From the NCBI GenBank assembly GCA_963989385.1, contig OZ022509.1, forward strand, positions 55,781,431 to 55,845,430: 64,000 nt of DNA, in the 5' to 3' direction. Below the pieces are notes generated by a model. It was not told the origin of the DNA. It did not search any database and was given only the letters and a program-made list of their open reading frames with translations. Numbering within the stretch: the first letter of the stretch is position 1; each line of letters begins with the position of its first letter. A program made the translations under genes and the position numbers. This stretch comes from Ctena decussata. Lineage: Eukaryota > Mollusca > Bivalvia > Lucinida > Lucinidae. This document shows, piece after piece, positions 56,251 through 64,000 of the stretch.

Positions 56251-56346
56251 AGGCACACAACATTTAATAAACACTGAAAAAACGTTGATTCAGCGTTATG
56301 ACGTTGAATCATCGTTGATTCAATGTTGATTCACTGTTGTGTGCCT
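56251..56346. mobile_element. Small foldback MITE with AGGCACACAAC ends
   Basis: 96 bp, AGGCACACAAC to GTTGTGTGCCT, interior made of ACGTTGATTCA / TGAATCATCGTTG repeats. Confidence 0.78.
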
Positions 56347-56636
56347 TCTTGGAACTCCGTCATTTTCGATTTATGATGGTCAACTCTTAAACAAAAATTT
56401 TTCCACTATGAGCAATTTCCTTCCTTCAAGTGTAAACCCTTTCTGGGCCAGTTTCTAGGTCCAGGAAGCACACAGGAAATGACAAAAGTTCTTTCCCTTC
56501 CTAGAAACAACAGAAAAGCACAGCGGTCTGCCAATGTTGGCAACACAAAATACGACGCTAGTCGATGATGGACGGAATTAACTAATTCTATGGGTCTATG
56601 CCGGTAAAAGAAACTCGTCTATCATTTTTTAAATTT

Positions 56637-56874
56637 GAGCGGCGAAACGACAAACCCAACATAGTGGCCATGCGCCCAGCAAAGACTGATCAGCCTGGGC
56701 AGCCGGCCAGCCTGATCAGAGTTTTTCATTGTGCGCTTAAAGGGTAGCTGAAGGTCTAAGTTAGCTACATGCGGACAGCGAAGACTGATCAGACTATATA
56801 GGCGGATGCCCGGGCTGATGTGAGTCTTTGCTAGGCGAACATGCCACTTTGTTGCTTTTGTCGTATCGCGGCTC
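56637..56874. mobile_element. Foldback MITE, family F3
   Basis: GAGCGGCGAAACGACAAACC to GGTTTTGTCG-like end GTCGTATCGCGGCTC; core AGCCTGGGCAGCCGGCCAG. Confidence 0.82.
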
Positions 56875-57116
56875 ATACTTTGTAGACGTGTTTGATATAA
56901 AACGGGCAAACATGCACACACTCAGGCAAAACACACTCATATACTCAGGAAACTTAACGATTCACCATATATAGCACTAGGACGGAAATATTAATAATTA
57001 TCACAGATAAGCTAACGACCTCTATTGCAGTGGAATAAAATGATTTGTTCTGTATGTGTCTTGCGGTAAGATACTTATTATGTTGTACTATATATATGAT
57101 GTCATGAAGCACACTG

Positions 57117-57440
57117 ACTTAAGATGCATGGGTACAATTTCAAGGGGGAGCAACTCCGCCATTAACCTTATTGCCTCTCTTTTCCACAGGGGTAAAACAA
57201 TCTTAAAGAATTTGCTCCCCTAGTAGCATATTTTCTTTTAAATGTAAACCCCTCTTGGAAAGGCTACGCCCTCTAGGGAACCAAATAGAAAGCCCTGAAC
57301 TTTGCCCCCCCCCCCCTTTGTAAAGATAGCGGAAACTTGGAGACGCACACATTCGCCTGAAGGCAGAATTCTGATTTCAAAATATTCAAAATTATCTAAC
57401 CGACTTAGTGATACTGACAGAGTTGCTGTCCCTGAAACTA
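57117..57440. mobile_element. Family F5 repeat
   Basis: Left ACTTAAGATGCATGGGTACA with GGGGGAGCAACTC, right ACAGAGTTGCTGTCCCTGAA then ACTATACCCACTCAT, an imperfect inverted pair. About 320 bp. Confidence 0.62.
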
Positions 57441-57483
57441 TACCCACTCATATATTCCTATGGAAATCATACCAAATATATGG

Positions 57484-57591
57484 GGAGATGGTCTTTACAA
57501 GCCTAGAGCTTCCGACCAAATCCTGATAATTGGTTCTGTACATTTGTATGTGATAGTTTTCTTGAAATAAATATTGTTTGAACCAAGTATA
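57484..57591 (+). mobile_element. Short retroposon copy 1 (GGGGAGATGGTCTTTACAAG)
   Basis: About 105 bp, starting GGGGAGATGGTCTTTACAAG and ending TTGAAATAAATATTGTTTGA, flanked by CCAAATATAT and CCAAGTATAT, a 10-bp duplication with one change. Nearly identical to 62174-62275 in the same orientation. It has an AATAAA near its 3' end; likely a LINE 3' end or SINE-like retroposon. Confidence 0.78.
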
Positions 57592-58450
57592 TGGAACATA
57601 TGTCTACCATGACAACGGCATTATAATAAGATGTACTGTGACAAAGTTGCATTAAAACGTTTTGAAATGCATTATGTAATGACATATTGTTTCGCATTTA
57701 TGCATGAAAAAGCTGATAATGGAATATAAAAATGAAATATATGGCAGTATATGTCTTCAAAAAAATATAAGATGCATCAGGTCTTCCCAAATCATACACG
57801 GAAGCTTAGTATGATTTACTTGCTTCTGTCTTTTTTTCCCGTCTTGTTTACTTCGCCAATATATGAATCAAAATAACTCTGTATATTTCTAAATATGAGG
57901 TTTCATTATACAACGTTTTTGATAAGATACATCCCTTATTTGCCTTTTTGGTTTCCGTACATAATGCAACATACTACCCTGCAACCCTATCATCTATAAT
58001 TCTACCGCGTGTCGTAAGATACTGATTTAGATTTTTTATTTGTTCTTCTTATTCCTCTGCCTTTTTGTGAATTATACTGCAGAGTGTTTGTTTTCAACCT
58101 TACTACGGCTTGTACTATTTTTTCTAAGGCACTATGCTGCAAATTCCAGTCTCCTTGACACCGCTGTAGTTTTGTAACAGCTTCTACATGATACAAGTAA
58201 CTCTGGGCTAGGAATAGTCTTCCTGGTTGAGTTTCTATTCAGGAGAGCCAGAAGACCATCTGTTTCGCAGACATTGGAACTAACTTCCTTGAGGATTCCA
58301 GTAAGTGTCGAGATTCATTCCCCGTGCCCCGGCACTCGCATGCCTCTTATCTGTAACAGATTGAAAAGGATTGTAAATGATAGGCCAAAACAAAAAGCTG
58401 TAACGTCGCAATGATTATAGCGAACTGAAAAGTTTTCATTTATGATATAT

Positions 58451-58686
58451 GAGCCGTGACACAAGAATACCAACAATGTGGTTGTGCGCCCAGCGCAGAC
58501 TCAGATCAGCCTGGGCATCCGCCCAGTCTGATCAGAGTCTTCACTGACCGCGTGGAGGTAACTTAGACCCTTAGCTACCCTTTGAGTACTTACCGAAGAG
58601 TCTGGTAAAACCGGGAGAATGCCCAGGCTGATCTGAGTCTGCGCTGGGCGCACAACCACATTGTTAGTATTCTTGTGTCGCGGCTT
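58451..58686. mobile_element. Foldback MITE, family F3
   Basis: GAGCCGTGACACAAGAATAC to GTATTCTTGTGTCGCGGCTT, with AGATCAGCCTGGGCATCCGC. F5 sequence with HINE6 begins immediately after. Confidence 0.85.
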
Positions 58687-58801
58687 ATATGGGTTTACTT
58701 TCAGGGGAAGCACTTCTGTCATACTCTTTTTTTTTGCTTGCCTCTCCACAGGTCAATAAAGGGTCTTAAAGGAAAAAATTGCTCTTCTCAGAGCTATTTT
58801 T

Positions 58802-59890
58802 GTCCCCCGCCTTTTCGAAGAAAAAGCGGAGGGACATAGTTTTCGGCTTTCCGTCCTTCCGTCTTTCCGTCCTTTCGTCCCCCTAAAGTAGTAGGTACCT
58901 TGTGTGCGCAACTCCTCCTACAGTTTTATGTTGATTCTTTCGAAACTTTACAGCTGTTTTTGTCATGGTCTGAAGATATGCATGTGGTTTGGATATAATC
59001 CTGAGATTATTTTTGTCACTTTTTCCACAAGTTGAACTTAGTCTTTTTTTAAGCGTTTTTACTATCAAAGTGACTAGATAGTGGGTACCTTGTGTGCGCA
59101 ACTCCTCCAACAGTTTTATGCCGATGCCTTTGAAACGTCACAGGTGTTTTGGTCATGGTCTGAAAATATGCATGTGGTTTGGATATAATTCTCACATAAG
59201 TTTTTGTTACTTTTTCTACAAGTTGAACTTAGTCAGTTTTAGGCGTTTTTACTATCATAGTGACTAGATAGTGGGTACCTTGTGTGCGCAACTCCTCCTA
59301 CAGTTTTATGCCGATTCTTTTGGAACTTTACAGGTATTTTGGTCATGGTCTGAAAAATGCATGTGGTTTGGATATAATCCTCACATTACTTTTTTTTAAT
59401 TTTTTTTTCACAAATTGAACTTAGCCATTTTTCATACATATTTACTATCAAAGTGAATAGATAGCGGGTACCTTGTGTGTGCAACTTCTCCTACAGTTTT
59501 ATGGCGATTCCTTTGAAACTTCACAGGTGTTTTGATCATGGTCTGAAGATATGCATGTGGTTTTGATATATTTCTCACATTATTTTTTATTAATTTTATT
59601 GCCAATTGAACTTAGCCATTTTTCATACATTTTTTACTATCAAAGTGAATAGATACTGGGTACCTTGTGTGTGCAACTCCTCCTACAGTTTTAAGCCGAT
59701 TCCTTTGAAACTTCACAGGTGTTTTGATCATGGTCTGAAAATATGCATGTGGTTTTGATATAATCCTCACATTATTTTTTTATTACTTTTTTTCACATTT
59801 TTAACTTAGTCGCTTTTCCAGCTCAAACACTAAGTGTATATACAGTGGAGACCTAGTTTCCAAGGGGGGGGGGGGGGGGGGGGGGACATA
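58802..59890. mobile_element. HINE/pearl-type element (HINE6) inserted in an F5 repeat
   Basis: Hairpin end at the left (GTCCCCCGCCTTTTCG...GCGGAGGGAC, 58802-58835), TCCGTCCT microsatellite (about 58850-58880), five units of about 190 bp (from 58893, 59083, 59273, 59467, 59659; GGTACCTTGTGTGCGCAACT and GGTCATGGTCTGAA), and a 22-G run at 59864-59885 just before the other end GGGGACATA. F5 sequence flanks it on both sides. Confidence 0.78.
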
Positions 59891-60480
59891 AATTCGTTGA
59901 ATTTGCTTGTTTTCATTTAAAATTAGACCCCTTTTCGTATTTCGTCATCTACGGAAACAAACAGGAATTCACGAAAGTTGTTTCCCTTTGTAAAAATGAC
60001 GAATAAATATGGAAGTATACCCATACATCTTAGGGGTTAAAACTTGAGCTTTGAACGCTCATCGTGGTAGTGGGTGGAGCTAAAGATCCATGAAGCGCTT
60101 CTTGTAGAATTTTAGCGCCGACGACTAGCTTTATTACGCAATATTTACATTTGTCCCTGACTTTTCTTAAATAAACTTATTTACAGCAATAATTATTGTC
60201 TTTACCACGAAGGCAGACAGCGTTGCATCGACACTGACAGTCAACGTCTTTTGCCTATTGGGCATCTGCCGACAACGGAAAGTAGCCAGCATGCCTTGAC
60301 GTCAATGAATTAAAGTTCATCAAACTCTTAACTCTTTTAGTTTAAAATACCATCAATCGCCAATCTTTGAAGATGAACAAGTATTAACAGAAAAGTATCT
60401 GACAAATCTGATCATGATCAGAAACAAGATCGTCTAATCTGAATCTGCTGTCAAGATCGATTTGTCGGACATCACGGTTC
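59891..60480. other. F5 remainder, then unassigned sequence
   Basis: 59891-60045 completes the F5 copy (AATTTGCTTGTTTTC, GTTTCCCTTTG). The rest is unassigned; no host exon recognised. Confidence 0.45.
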
Positions 60481-60486
60481 TTTTTG

Positions 60487-60845
60487 CCAGAGTTACAGCC
60501 CTTATAGTGGGGATAGAGTTAGGAAACTGCGATATTTTATGTGTTTGATGTATCTCCTGAACCGTTTGGCGGATTTTCACAAAACTTTCAAGATATTATA
60601 TTGCAAACCTTAAGTAGATCATAAATAATCGGAGTCGTGATTGGAGCCTATCATATTGCAAACCATAAGTAGATCATGAACAATCGGAGTCGTGATTGGA
60701 GCCTTTCAATCTGAATTACAGCCCTTGACATAAAGATAGTTTCTGTTTGCATGATATCTCCTGAACCGCATGATGAAGTTTCCTATAACTTTCAAAATAT
60801 CATCATCCGAATATAATTGTTGGGTTATGACTGGATCCTCTCTGT
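60487..60845. repeat. Degenerate tandem repeat with a 56-bp duplication
   Basis: Blocks CAGAGTTACAGCCCTT, ATCTCCTGAACCG and TTCAAGATAT recur about every 235 bp. Within it ATTGCAAACC...GATTGGAGCC is duplicated at 60597-60652 and 60653-60708. It resembles the core of satellite-bearing elements but has no recognised ends. Confidence 0.65.
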
Positions 60846-61361
60846 CAGAATTACAGACCGTGTAGCTAACTAAAATTCACTAAGTGAAAAATGCGAAAGG
60901 ACGGGTTACACTTTGGCCGTTTTTGTGCCCACGACCGATCTTGATAAAATTTATATTCATAAAAGCTTGGCATTTGGCAGTTTATATAAGCACATTTTTA
61001 AGTTTGCGGTTTCATAAATAATCACGTGACTTCCGGTTTATTGCATATGGGGTGCTGAATACGTTTGATTCTTATCTACAGTCTAAAAGAGATATATTCG
61101 TTCAAAAGATCTAGTAAGGAGAAATTTTATTTGAATTTTTACGAAACCTCAGAACAGTAGATTTTACAAGTGTTTATTAACACAATAATAAACATGTAAA
61201 GCGTTAAAACTTTGTTTTTGTGAAAATAATGAAACAAATGAGCAGGAAGTCGATTATAACCGACCGATATTGTTAAGCAAATGTATTCTTGGCGAAATGC
61301 TTTGCACGCTTGTGCTCTGGCAAAATGCGTGTAAAGGTCATCAACCTTCTTCTTTTCTTAA

Positions 61362-61900
61362 AGGTAGGTTCCTGTACTTTGGAATGCATCATAATTTTCA
61401 TGATCTTTCATCCAAGTTGTTGGAAAGCACTTATAAATGGGAATGAATAAGTTTCACTAAAAAGTGTAAATCAAAAAAATATTAGAAAAGTTGTTTTGCA
61501 AGGGATTTCCTAACTCTGCTTCGCACACCAGTTAGCGCTATTTTTAGTTCGCGCCAAAAATAGATAATGCAGCTGAGGGCATGCTGCATTGCATTTTGGG
61601 ATAGTTTTAACCCATCCACCATGCCAGGACCTCTAGGAGAGCTCAAGACAAGGGAAAATTGACCTTTGGAGAATGGCATCAGAAATCGCGCACTTATAGA
61701 CATAATAAACACAGTTATTTTTAGAACTGGAATTCCAACAAAAGAAAATAAACCAAAAGGGAAAACGACTATTTTCTTCCACATCTGACGAGTTTCTCAG
61801 TAGCAACAAATTCAGAAAAATAAGAGAATTCAATACTGCTCAGAAAAAGACGAAATTACTTTGTGGACATAATTGTTATCGCTAGTACAGGAACCTACCT
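61362..61900. mobile_element. TTAA-target DNA element with AGGTAGGTTCCTGTAC ends
   Basis: 539 bp, perfect 16-bp ends AGGTAGGTTCCTGTAC / GTACAGGAACCTACCT, flanked by TTAA (61358-61361, 61901-61904). Unrelated to the GGTGGTGAT family. The open frame 61482-61784 lies wholly inside and is probably not a protein. Confidence 0.85.
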
Positions 61901-62173
61901 TTAAGCGTTATTCACTACTTATACATATAATGAAAGCTTCATCATATCAAATCTGAATAAACATGTATGAAATATTACGTATTTATGGATGCTACACAGG
62001 TACAGATGTTTAAAATATTAGACAAAATCAGTGAACCAAGAAATTAAGGTCACAGGGACCTACATGTAGTACCAAATGAGACGCAGCGCTGAAGTGACTT
62101 ACTATTCCAAGTCCGAGGAAAATTCAATTAAATATTAGTTCGAAATAAAACATTTATTCAATGGATCCTGAGG

Positions 62174-62275
62174 GGAGATGGTCTTTACAAGCCTAGAGCT
62201 TCCGACCAAATCCCAATAATTGATTCTGTACATTTGTATGTGCTCGTTTTCTTGAAATAAATATTGTTTAAACCA
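62174..62275 (+). mobile_element. Short retroposon copy 2
   Basis: Nearly identical to 57484-57591 and flanked by CAATGGATCCTGA before and after, a perfect 13-bp target duplication. Starts GGGGAGATGG and ends near TTGAAATAAATATTGTTT. Confidence 0.85.
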
Positions 62276-62289
62276 ATGGATCCTGAAAT

Positions 62290-63100
62290 ACAAGTCACAA
62301 TGACCTACAAATAGTATGACGTCATTTTCAAGTCTAACTGAACCCTTGTCTTTAGTATGATGCATATATAATGTTGAATATACCAGAAAAGAACAGTGAA
62401 CTTTTAAATATATGTCAAAGTAACCTACAAATAGTATGAGGATTTTTTTGCATCGTATGACTGACCATTTATTTGTAATTATGTTGCGAATCCAAAAACC
62501 GTGTTGAGAAATAAGTGAAAATCCTGGTCCATGCATAAAGTTTAAAGACTCAGAGTGCATGGATGCGTTGCAGTTCCTACATTTAATGGATATGATCAGA
62601 TCAAATATCAGCACTCTTACCCCAATGCAAAGATATCAAAAGAGGTAAGGAAAAAGCTCATCCAAGTAACTTTTCATACAAAGTTAGTGGACCAAAGTTC
62701 AAGGTCACAGAATTTTACAATGCATCAGCTTCAGGCAGAGGAATACATCATCTGACCACGTCGCAACATTACACCATTAGAGGTTATATCACAGCATGAT
62801 GATGGAGGACATTCAGTCTAACGCCTTACATACGCATATTACGCCATACCGATACGTATGCCCAGCGCTGCGCCCCCTCCCCGACCCCTCCCCCCTCACA
62901 CATACACACACACGGAATCCTTGGTGGAGGCATTAGGAACACATACTACATATACGAACACTTTGAGAAAGATGTGTTGTGTCGAATAATGCCTCTGTTT
63001 TCTATCAGTTACAAAATATCCTGCTGTGATTTTGATATAAATCCTTTAGTCCTAGTGTTGGATACATGAAATTTACCCAAATAGTTTATTTTTCGTTTAC
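62290..63100. other. Unassigned sequence
   Basis: Contains a CA microsatellite in a C-rich tract at about 62870-62925. The open frame 62135-62614 (minus) runs over the retroposon and has no coding character that I can support. Confidence 0.4.
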
Positions 63101-63197
63101 TCCTACCCTCGTAACCACTCTACTATAACCCGATTATGATGAATATGTATATAAGGAAAAATTATATATAAAAATTGTAGTGGTTACGAGGGTAGGA
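63101..63197. mobile_element. Small foldback with 19-bp perfect arms
   Basis: TCCTACCCTCGTAACCACT and its exact complement enclose about 59 AT-rich bases. No target duplication read. Confidence 0.75.
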
Positions 63198-63395
63198 TGA
63201 AGTGAAATTTGGATGCATAGTGGACGTTGGTAGTTCAAAGTCCCATAGGCTCAATGTTAACTGCTGCAGACGGTACATGTATTCAACCGCAAAATTAACC
63301 TAAAAGGCATTACAATACGGGAAAATGAAATAGTACAGAATAAACTAGAAACATATAGCTAACATTTCTGCATGTTTTTGTGGTTATCTGCCTAC

Positions 63396-63659
63396 CTTCG
63401 AAAATCGGCCTTTTCAGTGGGCACATTGCAATAGTAAAGTGTAACTCGTCCTTTTGTATATCTCTTGAAACGTCAAACAAATTTTCATTAACCTTTTTTT
63501 CGGAGTCGAAATGTTTTTTTTGTAAGAGCCCTTTAAGTAGAGACACAGGTAGTTTTTGTTTGCATAGGTTGTCTTGTATCGCTTGAATGTCCCAGAAATT
63601 ATTGTCATTTCCTTCTGACGTAGACCCTATTTTATCTTGATATTTATCGCAGTTTTCTG
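63396..63659 (-). CDS. Possible host exon of unknown protein
   Basis: A frame reading ENCDKYQDKIGSTSEGNDNN, then FWDIQAIQDNLCKQKLP, VSLLKGLLQKKHFDSEKK, VNENLFDVSRDIQKDELHF and ending CPLKRPIFEG, with a possible GTAGGC donor (63395-63390) and CTAGCAG acceptor. Composition is more protein-like than other frames here. The upstream continuation of the same open frame (to 63774) is built from foldback repeat, so the coding part, if real, starts at or near 63656-63659. I do not recognise the protein. A transposon origin is possible. Confidence 0.3.
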
Positions 63660-64000
63660 CTAGGGGTACAGCCAGATCATGTGAATTCAAACCATGTGGC
63701 CTTGATGACAAGCAAAGGCTCTGATCAGACTGCAGTGCAACCTGACCAGAGCCTTCACATGTCACATCAACCATCTATGAAATTGGCCCAAGCTATACAA
63801 CCAACAGTGATGCCTCTGTAGACCCGGTGTGAAAGATGAGGATGGTCTGAATATCACATGATAAAACTGCCACAGTGTTGGAAGTTACTTGACGTGGCTG
63901 AATTATCTTGTTTTCGCTTACTAAACTCCTATGCTGCCTTCTTCAGTCAATCTTATTATTATATAAATATAAACATTAGTCTCTTCAAGAAGCATTTAGA

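Noticed and set aside
59864..59885. 22-G run as a G-quadruplex regulatory site
   Set aside because: It sits exactly at the terminus of HINE6 and could be a length-variable end or sequencing artefact; no evidence for regulation.
61482..61784. 100-codon minus frame with hydrophobic start
   Set aside because: Lies wholly inside the 539-bp TTAA element; no known domain and no supporting context.
62135..62614. 159-codon minus-strand frame
   Set aside because: Runs across the short retroposon and AT-rich flank; composition is not protein-like and no motif was recognised.

Overview
This window is intron-rich animal DNA, most likely from a bivalve mollusc. The evidence is an animal gene with GT-AG introns, a very high density of small foldback DNA elements and tRNA-derived SINEs, and several tandem-repeat-bearing Helentron-like ('pearl'/HINE-type) elements, which are characteristic of bivalves. 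There is no operon structure, and most open frames are chance or transposon frames. The species call is inference.

Left part (1-26639): one host gene, on the minus strand, recognised as PHTF (putative homeodomain transcription factor family, in fact a multi-pass ER membrane protein). Eight coding exons were reconstructed: 26598-26639, 24696-24752, 23876-23945, 22035-22131, 20254-20368, 18962-19080, 11467-12877 and 8368-8562. All splice sites are GT-AG, all phases agree, and the total is exactly 702 codons. The N-terminus is complete; the conserved C-terminal membrane domain lies beyond the left edge. Introns are packed with mobile DNA. Bases 1-8367 are the start of the next intron and hold nested elements: a TTAA-target DNA element present twice in inverted orientation, one copy carrying a 1.5 kb satellite-bearing element.

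Middle (26640-45000): no confident host exon. It holds the presumed 5' flank of PHTF, further HINE-type elements (27082-28014, 35688-37656), a hAT-like element with an 8-bp target duplication (32597-33804), a large inverted duplication (about 34210-34990 versus 39300-39990), and a nested stack at 40566-44618 in which each layer can be delimited by its own target-site duplication.

Right part (45000-64000): a cluster of broken non-LTR retrotransposons. A minus-strand element (45124-48441) encodes PHD finger, APE-type endonuclease and reverse transcriptase. A 3' end of a second lies on the plus strand (48740-49090), and a third RT fragment on the plus strand (49102-50760). The rest is foldback MITEs, another satellite-bearing element (58802-59890), two short retroposon copies with clear target duplications, a TTAA element (61362-61900), and one possible host exon near the right end (63396-63659).

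No rRNA, functional tRNA, CRISPR or viral gene was seen. Transposon boundaries were read by eye, so edges without a target duplication are approximate.
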